64,000 nt of DNA from Codonopsis lanceolata (GCA_013146195.2 CM028379.1:62689631-62753630); one strand, 5' to 3'. Numbered from the stretch's first letter, positions 36,249-49,633 are shown. The notes: generated by a model not told the origin, from the letters alone. Numbers and translations are program-made.

Positions 36249-38446
36249 ATGGCACAAACACATACATGCCGCCACATCTAATGCTAACCACGCCCCAATA
36301 TTGGACGGGACATTTTATGTATGGAAGGATAAAGTAATGAGATTTATGAACTCTATTGACAAAATGTATTATGGAAATGTGTTACCGCAGTCAACATGTA
36401 CCAATGAAGGAAAATCTTCTAGCCTCCATTGCTTGAACTCCTAAAGAAGAACCGAATGGACAGAGGATGATAGAAAGCCGGTAGAGCTTCATAGTAAAGC
36501 AATCAACATAATCACCGCCTCTCTGACACAAGCACATAAACAAGTGATTCTGATGTACAACCGCAAAAGAGATGTGGGAAGCTCTTGTGGAATACTTGGA
36601 AGGAGACCAAGACACAAGAGATAATGAGAAAATATACATACATCCAAAGCTAGCGGTTTGATTCTTTCAAAAGGATCCTAAGGAAACCTTAAGACAAGCA
36701 TCACGATCGCTCTCGGTGAGGTAATTAATAGTTGCTTTTCTCTTGGTAAAGCGATATGACAAAAAGGAAATGAACATGAGGTTTTTAGGCTCTAGGTAGC
36801 TTATGGCATGTTAAGACCACGGCTATGAAAGAATCCAAGAACTTAAGCGAGATGACTCTTCGTAGTCTCTACGCAAGTTTGAAGGTTTATGAACTTGAAG
36901 TTAATCAAGCTCTAAGAGCAAGACAACAGTTTGAAGCGTGTCTTTGCTACCATGGTCCAAGAAGAAATCATTGTTGAAACCAAACCTTCTACTTCTTCTG
37001 TGAAAATGATTTTTTATCGATGAACAATTTGCCATGTTTGTAAAAGCGTTTTCAAAAATTTGCAAAATATGGAAGGAAGAACACACACCAACAACCTTTT
37101 AGGAAGAATGGTGAAAGCTCATCTAAGGAAGAGCTTGTGTGTTACAATCTGTAGAAAACAGGTCATTTGCCTCAAAATGTCCTAAGCCAAAATTTGAAGC
37201 ATACCGAAAACCCTCTTTTAGAAAATTTCAAAAACAAAAGGGTATGTTGGTGAAGACATAGAAGACAAACAGGTTGCTACATGGTTTGAGGCCGATTCGA
37301 GAAGAGGAGGAAGAGGATTGTGAGCAAGCTAACATATGCTTAATAGCTCATGATTCAGGTCCTACCTATGACTCTAAAATGAAGTTGTAGTTTCACCTAG
37401 TCCTTTGGACAAAAATGAAACCAACGTGTGACTTCGATGAGGAAGAACTTCTCGAGGATAATCGGGATATGCTTGAAGAATTTAATTCCTTTAGAGTAGC
37501 CTATGTTAAAGCGGCCAGAAGCGTGAGAAACTTACTTGAGAAATCTATGATGGCGGTGAGATTCAAACTCTCAATAGTTGTCAACAAGAGAGTATCAAAC
37601 TAAAGGAAGAAAACAAATTCCTTTATGACAAAATTGATTGTCTATCGAGCACATCAAAGGACTTGACCTAGAGAAAATTGCCTTGCAAAAGACAATTCGA
37701 CTCTGGAGCGACTCAAGGATGCATTCGAAGAAATCCTTTCAAGCCAAAAATCTAGTAATGATAAAGCGGCATAGGATATTCAGATGTGCCTCTTCAGACA
37801 ATCTCTTCGGTCATGGAGAAAGGTGAATCCTCAGGAATGCAAATGATATATCTTTCTCTAAGCAGACATTTGGAAATATAGGAAACAAGGCCTTGGTTAT
37901 TCAAGTGTCCCTTACGTTTACCCCAAAGGTCGAAAGGAAAAGCCAAAATGATGACTCAAATGAGAAACTGATAAAGTAGCGGTAGAAAAAGTGAAGTCTG
38001 TACGCAATAACTATGCTAAGGCAAAGTCTGGCGGTAACCTACTACTCTCGGTAACTATCAAGTTTGTCTATGAAAGCAGAGCAAGGCTCCTTTACTGTTG
38101 AAGGTAAACTTAAAGGTATTCTACCTAATCCTTACGAAAAGGTAATCAACGAGAAAAGCTAAAGCTAAAGTGCATTGGTAACCTACCTAGGAAGATTCGA
38201 AAGAAACCAATTAAGTCTACCATCAACAAGCAAGCTGTACCAAGAATGGATGTTAAGAAAAGGAATAATCATAATCACTCTTCAGTTAAAGTCACTAACA
38301 GTTCTCTATGGACTTTCCATTTATGTCACTCTTGCAATTGTCTAGGCCATCTGGCACCAGAATGCTTGCTAAGGTTCACTCCAAGATCTGAGAGACCTAG
38401 TTCTCTCAAGGTCAAGCGGTATGGGTTCAAGGTTGCTAATCCTTAG
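36249..38446 (+). pseudogene. gag: S2 gag
   Basis: ATG 36249 (MAQTHT). Many frameshifts. Recognisable parts: a YVWKDKVMRFMNSID-like N-terminal segment (36318-36360), a damaged first zinc knuckle near 37140-37190, the coiled coil (EELLEDNRDMLEEF, about 37440-37680), a basic segment, and the second cluster CHSCNCLGHLAPEC (38320-38365). Ends RYGFKVANP at TAG 38444-38446. It shows gag runs straight through the site where L1 sits in S1. Confidence 0.8.
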
Positions 38447-41400
38447 GACCCGAAAGAAAATAAAGGGTACCTTGTTTGCTTTAATTCTTTTTGAGGAATG
38501 CTTCATGGCTATAGAATCGAGAAAACAAAGACATCGGTACTAGGCGGTGGTGCTCAAGACACATATTGGGAGCAATCTTCTTCTGGATATAGCTGAAGCC
38601 AAAGGACCCACTGTTATTTTCGGAGATAATGCCAGAGGTAAAACAATTGGATATGGCTCAATTACTAGAGGAAGTCTCTCCATCAACAAAGTTTCTCTAG
38701 TAAGTGGTTTAAAGCACAATCTTCTGAGCATATCCCAATTCTGCGACAAAGGACTTCTATGCCAATTCAACTCCAACCAGTGCCTCATCAAAGCGGTGAA
38801 TCTGCTCTACAATCTTGGCCGGCAATAGACAAGGAAAGCGTCTATGTCGTGGACTTAAATCTTCTAGGGAGATTCTCAAGCACGTGTCTAGTAGCCAACA
38901 ATGTTCGTGACAACGGCTATGGCACAAGCGTCTCGATCACCTCAACTTCAAGCACCTCTCCAAGCTCTCCAAAAATGGGCTTGTCAAGGTCTACCTACGG
39001 TGTCTGCCGACCTTGACAGAAGTTGTAAAGCTTGTCAACTAGGAAAACTTTCCAAGTCTTCCTTCAAAAGAAAGTATGTATTGTCTATAAACAAACCTCT
39101 TCAACTTCTGCATATGGATCTCTTTGGACCTATCACAAGCGGCCCGGTATTTCGGGAGACAAGTATACACTTGTGGTAGTTGGCGACTACTCTAGATTCA
39201 CTTGGATTGAAACAATGACATCTAAAGATGAAACGTATGATCTAGTCACTTTGCTCTTTTCGAAGACTTCAAACTCAAAGCTTGAAGACATAAGCGACAT
39301 AAGATCGGACAATGGCGAATTCAAAAACAATGGTGTAGAAAATCTTTGCGATGACCACGGGATCGACCACAACTTCTGCGCGGTACTCCTCAACAAAATG
39401 GTGTAGGCTGAGCGGAAGAAGCAGAACAGATTGAAGCGGCAAGAACAATCTTTGGCGAAGCTAAACTTCAAAGTATTTACAGGCGAAGCGATCAACCTTG
39501 CATGTTTACCCAAAATAGATCACTGGTAAACAAGTTTCATAACAAAACTCCATATGAAATATGGAGAGGAAGATCCCAAACATAGGATTTCTTAAAATCT
39601 TCGGTACGTAAATGTTTTATTCTTTATAATGGAAAAAGAATATAGAGGAAAATTTGATGCAAAATCGAGCGAAGGAATTTTTACAGGGTATTCCAAACAT
39701 TCAAAAGCATTTCGCATTTTCGGTAAAACTAATTTAAAATTTTTAGAATACGTGCATGTTTCTTTTGATGAATATGACTTGTTAGAGCCTAGAAAGGCTC
39801 GAGCGTTGCTAATGATTACGATAATGATGAGGCAGTACTAATACAACATCCACTTCCACTCCTCATCGAGCGGCAAGCTGCGGACCCCTCAAGTACCGCT
39901 AACCCTTCAGGTAGGTGAGCGAGAACTCTGCCGGTGCAGATAACAACTCTTACGTTGACCTGAACCCATCTCTTCTATTTTCCCCAAGCACCTTTACTGA
40001 GATCACTCATCCTTCTTGTTCACGAGAAAATGAAGGTTTTGAAGATCCTATTTCTTGAACAGATTTTGGTGAATCTCCTTCTCAACCTACTCAGGAATTC
40101 TTAAGGGAAGAACCCACGAAGTGATCTTCCTCAAACATTATTGAAGCAAGAGATCATCCCATTTCTCAAATCATTGGTGATCTCAACTCGGGAGTTAAAT
40201 GCGAGAAATAAAGTTCGAGAAGAAACTATGTTTGCTTATGCATTTGTATCGAACTTCGAACAAAGAAGATTGATGAAGCTATCGAAGATCATAAGCGGAT
40301 TGAAGCTATGCAAGAAGATCGAACAGTTTGAAAGATGTAAGGTGTGGAGCTTAGTTCAAAGACCGTGATCATCCGGATCATCGGCACCAAGTGGGTTTCG
40401 AAACAAAAGAGATGAAGAAGGAAATGTCACCGAGAAACAAAGCTAGGCTGGTTGCGGGGCTGCAGGCGGGGAAGAAGGAATTGACTTTGATGAAACTTTT
40501 GCTCTGTTGCTAGACTAGAGGCAATCGAGACTCTTTCTAGCCTATGCATCGTTCATGAACTTCAAAGTGTATCGGATGGATGTAAAGAGTGCCTTTACGA
40601 ATGGTGATCTTCAAGAAGCGTATCGTGGAGCGACCTCGAGGATTTGTCATTTCAGACAAACTGGATCACGTCTACCGACTCAAGAAAGCTCTCTACGGCC
40701 TGAAGCAAGCTCCTAGAGCTTGGTATGAAACTCTATCCAAGTTCTTAATAGAACAAGGATTCGTGAGAGGAAGAATAGACACTACTTTATTCATCCTCAA
40801 GCACAAAGGCCATTCTCTTCGGCGACATCATCTTTGGATCAACTAACCAAAGCCTATGTAAAAGATTCGAGAAGGCGATGCAAAGCAAGTTCGAGATGAG
40901 CATGATGGGTGAACTTACCTACTTTCTAGGGCTGCAGATACAACAGACTTGGATGGAATCTTCATCGGCCAAACCAAATATGAAAGGAACTAATCAAGAA
41001 GTTCGGTCTTGATTCACTAAAGGATTCGAAACTCCAATGTCTACCGGCGCCATCTTGACAAAGATGAGAAGGAAAGCAAGAGAACATGACCAAGTGCCGA
41101 GGAATCATAGGTTCACTTTTTTACCTTCTTGCTAGTAGACGACATTATGTTTCTTTGTTTGTGTTTGTGCTAGATTTCGAGGCGGATCAAAGGAGTCACA
41201 TTTGCTTCTTGCCAAGCGTATCATCGGGTATGTTTCGAAAACAACAAATCTAGGCATATGGTACTCCAAAAACAACAATTTCAATCTAGTTGGATACTCA
41301 GATGCAGATTATGCAGCTTGCAAAGTGAGCAGAAGAAGCACCAGTGGGACTTGTCAATTCCTTGGAAATAGACTTGTCTCATGGTCTTGCAAGAAACAAG

Positions 41401-41749
41401 GATCAGTTGCAAACTCAACTACAGAAGCTGAATACATTGCTGCAAGCAGCTGTTGCTCTCAACTTCTATGGATGAAGCAACAACTAGTGGACTACAACAT
41501 CAAGAGCGCCTAATCATGTGTGACAACACATCAGCAATTTCAGTCTCTAAAAATCCAGTGATGCACTCCAAGACCAAGCACATTGATATCCGTTATCACT
41601 TCCTCAAAGATCATGTGGAAAAAGGTAACATCAGTTTGGAATATGTTCCAACTAAGCATCAATTGGCAGACATTCTCACAAAACCACTGGATGCCACCAG
41701 GTTTGCTTATTTAAGGAGAAATCTTGGTATGATTGATCCTACTGCTTAA
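38447..41749 (+). pseudogene. pol: S2 pol: protease, integrase, RT, RNase H
   Basis: Same order as S1. Protease/linker (TVIFGDNARGKTI), GAG-pre-integrase, integrase (MDLFGPITS, GDYSRFTWIE, RSDNGEF), RT ([10 protein letters not shown]; the YVDD block is damaged near 40815) and RNase H. From about 41280 the sequence is clean and open: GYSDADYAACKVSRRSTSGT, VANSTTEAEYIAA, HIDIRYHF, LADILTKPLDATR. Ends TAA 41747-41749. Lesions are dense before 41280 and absent after it. Confidence 0.88.
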
Positions 41750-41974
41750 ATTCAAAGTTATTTGTTAATGTTTCTTTCATACCGGTAGACTTAGTTTTAG
41801 ACTAATCGGAAGACGTAAGTTCTCCTTTACCGGAAGACTTAAAGGTCAGTATTCTTACTTAGTCTATTTTTTTGCTAAAGAGGTTTCTAAAGCAATAAAG
41901 GGGGTCAAGGATAAAATTTGGTACTTAAGAAAATATCTTAAGTTCCCGCTTTCTCAAACTAAAATTTTCTCGCC

Positions 41975-41983
41975 TTTAAATAG
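41975..41983 (+). promoter_or_regulatory. Candidate internal TATA box of the accessory ORF (S2)
   Basis: TTTAAATAG, 141 bp before the ATG at 42116. Same motif and spacing as in S1 although the flanking spacer has diverged. Confidence 0.5.
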
Positions 41984-42115
41984 TCCCTGAACCGTCTTTT
42001 GCCAAACTTTACGGAACCCCTTTGACAAATTATTTCTCTCTCTATTCATACTCTTTCTGTGTAACTGCTTTCTACAAATCCAAGTATTTCTTGTTTCTTC
42101 TTCTCATCAACAGCA

Positions 42116-44317
42116 ATGGTACGTTCTTCTCTACTCTCAACTTGAAACTTATTGTTTTCTTTTTTGCATTTCACTTCATAACCTAAAAATTGCTTTGGAA
42201 TTCAAACGGTCATTTTCGAGTTTCATACAGTTTCCGCCATTGTTGTTCTTTCAAACCTAAGAATACTAACAGTCGTTTATGTATATTCATCGTTTATTCT
42301 TATGAAAACCTCTGTTATATTTTTCTCGGGTGTGGATTCTCTAAACATTCTAGGGTTTCAAGTTTTTATCTCAAAAATTCCAAAAATTTCAGAAAACCTT
42401 GAAATTTCTGCTTGTTTAGTTATTGTGGTAAAAAGCCCTAATTTTTGGTTGTATTTCTTTCAGGCAAAAACTAAGCACGACAGCGGAAAGAAACAAAACC
42501 CAGAAACCGTCATTCTTCCACGGTCGGATGTCAACCTTCCGGGCTATCCAACCTTTCCCGCCGCCCATGACATCATAGTCGCTCTGGACCCTAAGCTATA
42601 CATACCAGGAATGTGCATTGACCTTCAATCAGTCTGCACAATAGCCGCTGCCGTCAAAGCGTGTGAGGATATGAACGCCTCTGGGATTCTACCCCTCTTC
42701 TGCCTCAACGACAAAAATTATAGCATCTTTCTGGCAGAAGAATTCTATCAGAGAATGGAGCTCATGAACAAGACCGCTCTACGAGGATGGATTCGAGGCC
42801 ATCCCATCTCCATTACCGCTAAGTCAATCTCCACTATCATCGGCGTGCACTACGGTGGAGCTCTTGCAGCAACCATGGCTGAGGCTGTACATGCCTGGGA
42901 AGCAATGAGGGGAGTAGAAACCTACAGGGAACCTCAAGGGAAAATGCTCAGGAATCTTTTCCCTCTGGACGTATACTGCTCAAGCCACCTTATTGACAAG
43001 GGGCTTCTATTCAAAAGTGGAGCACATGATATGTTTACGGCCCAACAAATCAACTTGACGGTCTTAGTATTTCTTGACTCGTCTCAACTGGGGGGCCATC
43101 ATCTTCAACGAATTAAAGCAGTGGGTGGAGAAAGCCAAGAACAACCCCACTTGCAAACGCCCCTTTGTGAGGCTGATCAATGCCCTTCTAAGGGATGATG
43201 CTAAAGTCAACTCTTCCTTAAAGGAAGATGAATTGATTGTAGTGGCCAAGGAGAAGCAGCTAACCGCTTCGTTCTTCAGCAAATATTCTGAATACGAGAA
43301 CAAGCGAAGACTGCAAAAGGGTCTACCGCCCGTCTCCATAGACAAAGTGACCAAGCCTGTACCTATCTTGGTTACTCGCTTCAACATGGAAGCACACGAA
43401 GCTGCCAGCAGAACCTTCAAAAAGGCCTCTGCAAAATTTGATGATCAAGTGGTCGCGTCCCTTCATCAACAAGCCAAAGACTTGGCTGATGAGGCAGAGC
43501 AGCTGCTACGGACCAAGATGGCAGCCAAGGGCAAAGCAAAGAAGACAAGGCCGGAAGAGGTCACTCCAACTGAAGAGGAGCAGGCCAAATGGGTTAGGAG
43601 AGAGATGAAGGAAGGCCAAAAGAACCAGCCTACAGCCAGACCAACTCCTTCCTCTACCCAAGCCCAAACTTCACAAGCTCAGCCAACCTCTCAAACTCAA
43701 CAAACCACTTCCACACAGCCACCTACCCAAACCAGTCAATCAACCTCACCATCTCCTGCACCCACTCCCAAACCAAAACGAAGGAGACTTCGTAAAACCT
43801 TTGAAGACCAGCCATCGGCAGTCACTCCAACCTCTACCAATGAAGCGGTGAGTCTCCTATTCACCGCTAAGGAAAAAGGAGAGCTACCGGTCCCAAACCC
43901 TCTACCACGCAAACTACCACTACTACCTTGCCCAACCAACTACCTCTACCGATGCCCAACCATCTACCAACACCCAACCCTCAACTGTCAACCCTTCATC
44001 TATTCCTCCTGAGTCATCTACTCAGAGGAATTCACCACCTCCGGAGGAGCCTCAAATTCAGGAGGAGCCAGCCATAACCCCCACTCCTCCTCCTCTTTCA
44101 CCCTTCAACTACTCACCTGACCCATCTACACCTTCCTCTCCTCCCCAATCCCAACCAACTTCATCAACCACACCACAGCCAACTCAAATCCCTCCCACCC
44201 ACCATTAGACTCTGCCGCCAAGTTCCTTTTCGAACTTTCGTCGATGCGGAACCTATTACCCCTACCCATCAACCTCCTCAACCTTCTCAACCTTCCCTTA
44301 GAAAACCAAAATCCCTC
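42116..44317 (+). pseudogene. S2 accessory ORF (frameshifted, 3' deleted)
   Basis: ATG 42116-42118, intron, then exon 2 from 42464 (AKTKHDSGKK). The conserved domain is intact to about 43060 (GYPTFPAAHD, IPGMCIDLQSVC, FYQRMELM, RGWIRGHPISITAKSIS, FPLDVYC). A frameshift near 43070 moves to the frame of 43074-44012, which carries the coiled coil (EEQAKWVRREMKEGQK) and a Thr/Pro/Ser/Gln-rich linker. More frame loss follows after 43850. At about 44318 the gene is fused to the middle of the LTR, so the C-terminal coiled coil is deleted. In the first 113 conserved codons, about 50 of about 60 differences from S1 are silent. Confidence 0.85.
42119..42463 (+). other. Intron of the S2 accessory ORF
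   Basis: 345 bp: donor ATG/GTACGT, acceptor TTTCTTTCAG/GC, phase as in S1. The body is clearly diverged from the S1 intron, while both splice sites and the final AAAAGCCCTAATTTTT tract are kept. Confidence 0.8.
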
Positions 44318-45337
44318 TAATTCAAACTTATTCTAATCATTGTTTGAATTAATCCAAGACATTCCCTGACATATCAAGCCGCCGAAAGCAACCTTTCCAA
44401 AAAGCAGGAAGACTTTTCGTCTGAGCGTGAAAGCGTGAAAAAAGTTGGTTGTCCCCCTAGTTCCCCTGCAACAAATCTCGGATCGACACCTAAATCGCCC
44501 ACCTTTTGAAGATCTCATAAATCATTCCTGCTCTAGATATACGTGAAGGCGAAAATCCTTTGACCCCATGCATTTAATGCATTGATGAAAAGAGCTGTTG
44601 AAGTATTCGTCTTCTCCAACGGATCTTTTGAAGTGCACCTGCTATAAATAGTGCCATTAAAGACTGGAACATATATACACATACAAAGAGAGAATCAATC
44701 GAACACTAATAGGATCGCTCTGAAACTCCACAACTTCAAGTCTTACAGCTCAGTGCTATCAAGAGATCCTAAACAGATCTAGAAGTCCTCGTCAACAACA
44801 AGAAGCTGCTCATCAACACTTATTGTTTTATCTTCTTGTTGTTTACTTTCATTAACTATACTTATGCACGAATTAAATATCCTGTATTTACAGATATTTA
44901 ATTCCCTAGACCCCAAACACAAGTCAATATTTTGTACACGATCCATTAGAGATATTCTTTGTAATTAATCTAGTGGAAAACATAGTGCACTATTTAAATC
45001 CAAGGTTGACTGCCTTGGTGGTGGACGTAGCACTCTTTATAGTGTGAACCATCCCAAAATACTTGTGTTGTTTCATATTTGTTTGTCTGTTGTTTGATCT
45101 GTTCTTTACTGTGATTATCTTTATCCATTTACATTAGAACTTAAGTAACTTGTAAAGGTCTACCGGTAGTCCTTATCGGCAGACCTGGAACAACTACCTT
45201 GAAGGTCTTCCGCTACTTGAATCTTTTCGATAGATTGCAAGTATCTTTCAAAGTATTTACCAAAAAGTTTTAAGTGTTTAATAAGCTATTCAACCCCCCC
45301 CCCTTCTAGCTTATTATTATGCCCATTGAGACCCACA
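44318..45337 (+). repeat. S2 3' LTR, 5'-truncated
   Basis: Aligns with S1 3' LTR from about 19538 to 20540. The first 260 bp or so of the LTR, the PPT and the accessory ORF end are missing, a deletion of about 1.5 kb relative to S1. TATAAATAG at 44644-44652. Ends GAGACCCACA. Confidence 0.87.
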
Positions 45338-46017
45338 GTATTCATATCTTCAAATTTGTATTCCATTACAAATGCTGTTGATTGTGCAATAATCAATCAT
45401 CATGGAAGGTCGAGTGCTCTACACTCATTCGTTCAGATAATTTTTATCTGAACGACCTTGAAAATTGTCTTCTCATATCAGTCTCTCGTTCTCGTCTCCT
45501 ATTGCTATCTTTACTTAAGAATTTGTCTATGAAAAATTAAGTAAAGATTAAGGCTTGAAAGGACGAGAACAGAAACTTTACATAGAGAGTCTAGGATGAT
45601 GTATTCTATAATTTATCTTTTAATAAATTCAGATGTTCTTTCAAACGATTTATCTTTCCATCCTTACCTCTCTACTATCTTTTATAAACTAATTTATCCT
45701 TTGAAAAGCTACTCTCTAATGATTTCCTAAGACTGCATTTGGAAGAAGGATTAAGTGTGTTGTTGTTCTGATCATATATTCGTATACAACCACTTAAGAC
45801 TTCTCTAAATCTAAGCCTTACTATTTTTGTTGTTTAAACTATCTCAAAACAAGCTTTTGATTTACTGGCAGTTCTCCAACAGAGTTCCTTACTCGACTGA
45901 GAGCAAGCCTGATGTTATGTACTATCAGCAGACATGCTCACCGTGTTAACTGCCTAAGCCAATTAGGCTATTTACCCCCCCCCCTCTAGCCTATTTGAGC
46001 ATCATTATGGACCAACA
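45338..46017 (+). repeat. S3 5' LTR, 3' portion
   Basis: Corresponds to 54502-55174 of the 3' LTR. Ends ATTATGGACCAACA. Carries a long inverted-repeat region (45430-45570). Confidence 0.88.
45488..45570 (+). other. Predicted stem-loop in S3 LTR
   Basis: Nested inverted repeats: GTTCTCGTC (45488-45496) with GACGAGAAC (45562-45570), and ATCTTTACTTAA (45507-45518) with TTAAGTAAAGAT (45537-45548). The inner 12-bp stem is kept in the 3' LTR. Just upstream, CGTTCAGATAA-TTT-TTATCTGAACG (45430-45454) is a second perfect 11-bp hairpin. Confidence 0.65.
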
Positions 46018-46019
46018 AT

Positions 46020-46032
46020 TGGTATCAGAGCC
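46020..46032 (+). other. S3 primer binding site
   Basis: TGGTATCAGAGCC, a perfect initiator-Met tRNA complement, two bases after the LTR. Confidence 0.93.
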
Positions 46033-49000
46033 AAGCTCTCTAAGCTATATGCCAAGTCTAACCACCTGAGAGCTTGATCCTCAATTGCTCACTTCAAATG
46101 TATGTTGAAAGAATTTCTTTTTCAAAACTCTTTTGACAAGGATTTCATGAGAAATATTTTTGAAAACGTGTTCACTTTGAAAAACTATTTTGTTTTCAAA
46201 AATCTTTTGAGATAGACAATTACCATGATGATTATGGGAAACTTATTCATATGACAAATGTATATTTCAATTGGCACTATGAATAATGTTTTCTCTGATG
46301 TATAACACTCCGATGGATGATTCACTTAAAAGGATTTCTGGTTCAAATTCTCTTGACATAAGGCTAACAATTGTTATCAATCCAACACCCTCTCAAGAGA
46401 AATTTCTTAGTTAAAAATTTTGCAATTGTACAGTGAAAGAATTTTAATGATTCTGATCTATTCTTATGAAAAAGGTTAAGAGTCAAAAACTCTATATTAT
46501 GAAACATTGATTGATCCATCTGTTATATGATATTTAGTTTCTGGGAACTTGGCCTATATTTCAAAGAACTATTTGAAATCAATTTCTAAGAAATATGAAT
46601 CAAGGATCTCATAAATTGTTGCAAAGGAAATTTATTCTTTAGGCAACATCTACTACAGACATATTAGCTCAGATTCCAAAAGGCACATTCTGAAGATCAT
46701 CTACCTCGATTCAAACATGACTGTCGTTAAAGGTACATCCCATGTCTAGTGCTCAATCCTTCATTTTGCTCTTTTTCTTTCTATGAGCACATAAGACCAA
46801 GGGAGAATAAGAGATTCAAGATCCAGACTTTCTTTTCATCTCATGGATTTTCTTGAAATACTTATTCCAGTATCTAGATTTTTCTGGAGCTTTTTAAAGC
46901 TCATAAAATGTTGCTAATGATCTTCTTGATTTTCATTCAGGAATACAGATTCTATCAAGATCAACAAGAAAATTGTATCATCTCTCTAACAGCATAAAAT
47001 ATTATGCTTGACTGTCTTGTAGGATTCTATTCACTTGCCTCAGTTGAATCTTCTTCTCTCTGGGTCCTGATATATGATTAATCCCTGTTCTATCTCTACA
47101 ATTCATTGATAACCAAGATCATGAATATATTATCATTGTATAGCCTTATATTTGCATTCTCTATTCTACTTGGTTTATTCCTGCAAATATAATGCTTGAG
47201 TAACTGCTTATCATACATTGCTCCTTGATTCCTATTCACTCTATTAAGTATGATTAACATTACTCAACTGGTTTGATGTCTTCTTATCAAAGTAAGTTTA
47301 AATTATCTTTGATCTGCCTTGACTGTGTTATCTTCAAACCTTCTTCTTTGACGAACAATCTTGCTTTGCAGTACTTCATAAGCTCAGTATGTGTGTTGAC
47401 TTCTAGGAGTTTGCACCTTAGTAGATAATGTGCAACATACATGGGTATCTTTGCAATTTCTACAAAGGTTGAGGTTAAACTTCTCGAAATTGACTACTTC
47501 TTAAAGTAAAAGATGAATTTCTTCGATTCTCGGTAAAGGTAAAATACTTTTAAAAGGAAAATGTATTCTTCATTCAAAACAATTTTCTGAAAAGTCACTT
47601 TTGTCAGAATCAATCTTTTTTTTTTTCTGAAAAAGTTGTTTTGTCAAATCTTACTGAAAAATTGTTTTGCCCTATTGAAAACTTTTTATCTTCTCAAGAA
47701 AGTTGTTTTGTCTTTTGAAAAACTGTTTAACTTTCCAAGAAGAAACTTTACCGGATATCTTGAAATTAAAACCATCTATCACACTACCCTATAGAACTTC
47801 AATGCGAGTGGTTGAAAGGACTCTTCGATTTTAATGAATTCATCTCATTAACCGGTCCTTCGTCTTGCCTCAGCGAGTTTTTAAAGAGATACTCCTTCCC
47901 TCATCTCTATCACTCTCAAACTACCTCTCAAACACAATGTTAGACACTGATACAATATTCTCTCGTTTCAAAATGTTACTTAGGAGTATTCTTAATTTTC
48001 GATCAAGTTTCTCTCTCAACAACGTGGTATTACCTTTCCTATCCACCGAAAGTTGTTTGGTTAGTTTTGAGGATTCCTCTTGTATGAAGATTTACCTCAT
48101 CAACCATTTAGCATGCCTCTCCCAGAATCCTGTGATCGTGCTCATGTCAGCTGCTCCTTCTTAGCAGTGTAGACTTTCTACATATCCTTACGCTGACATG
48201 ATTCTCCCTTGAGATCAGCACATCTCACAGTAGCCGACTTTCGAAAGGGAATCGTGCGAGCTTGTGAAGGTCACCTGGGCTTAAGAGCTAGCTGAAGGGA
48301 GAAGGAAGTGCAGGCGACAGGATCACACATCTGCACTTTTTACAGTGTAGAGATCCCATTTGGCTGCCTTTTTCGAATTGAAACACTTGATACCGGACCT
48401 ATATTCTGTTTGGCAATCAGTATAAATAGATCTGGGTCCATGGTCTTCATAGACATCTCCTTGTAACATTTTTATTTTTAGAAATGTATCAGGTGCTTAG
48501 ATTAGTTGTTTACTAGGAGTAGTTAAATCATTGGAAGTTGTATTGAATCTTGTAATCATTAGATCCTCTTTGTAATTGATTATATTTTGATCTAAATGAG
48601 AACTTGTTCAAGACAACTTTACTTCATGTCTATCTACTTTTGTATGCATATTATTTGATAGCATGAAATCTTATGTTTGCTTATGAATTAGGTACTTGTA
48701 CTTTATACTATATCCTCTGTTCCGAATCCACAACAGCAAACATAACTCTACTGTTAACCCAACAGCAAACCAATCCTTAACCTTTAATGTTCCTATCCAA
48801 TAGAATATAATTCTGATGAAAAGAAACTAGGATCTATCTTTTAAATAATAGTCTTATGAATCTGATCTACTTTTTGCAGATCTAATTAAGACGTTACAGA
48901 AGACATTAATCTTTCTTATCAAAAACTTCTGGTGTTCAAAAGACTAAGTTGGTTCTTAGCATAATGACAATCTTTTGATCTAACGTTGTTTTAACTGCTG

Positions 49001-49633
49001 TCATTATAACTAAATCAATTGGTATCTTAAAAACTAATTTTAACTCAGTAAAAGAACCTTCTTTTGTTTCAAAATGCCTAGAGCACTAGTAAAAATCTCA
49101 TCAGAAGAAAATACTGTTGAAATATGGATAACGATAGTTTTGGATTTCTTAAGAAAGGACTGCTTCCTATGCAACTCCTTTCTCAGGAATAGAAGATTTC
49201 ACCTTAACCCATAATATTCTAGTGAATCTTCATTCTCTCCTAAAGATCGAGTCTTATATTCTTCACAACAGTAGACATCATATCTGCTGTTGAAATAAAG
49301 GCCTTCTGAGGAACAAGCAGCTTCTACAATTTTATTTCTTGTCTGTTGTTTCCTCTATTCAAGACAACTTTGCTCAAAATTCTTTCTCTTTTCCTTAGTC
49401 TTGAACAGATGACTTTCTTACCCTAAAGATAGTCATCACCTTAGCTGTTGACCAAGAAGCGAAATACATTCTTTTAACTCTGTATTTTTAGCCAAATTAA
49501 GAATGAGCTACTCGCTTCTTTGTGATACAAGTGCTCTAACTAAAATGGCTTTTATCTTCATTTCGCCTTTAATGCTCTTCTCAGTTTATTGGGATTATGT
49601 TGAGGAGGAACCTAGTCATTAGTTAATCCTGTC

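Larger units (their letters stand above)
36091..45337 (+). mobile_element. S2: second Sirevirus, inserted in the S3 5' LTR
   Basis: Close relative of S1: an LTR remnant, PBS, gag, pol, intron-containing accessory ORF and a truncated 3' LTR. After its end (GAGACCCACA, 45337) the S3 LTR continues, so S2 lies inside S3. The expected TSD on the right is GTATT (45338-45342); the left one is hidden by the gap. No LINE is present, so it shows the uninterrupted S1-type gag. Confidence 0.88.

Noticed and set aside
47865..48164. 99-residue ORF in S3
   Set aside because: No motif, no neighbour support, low-complexity composition, and similar lengths are expected by chance.
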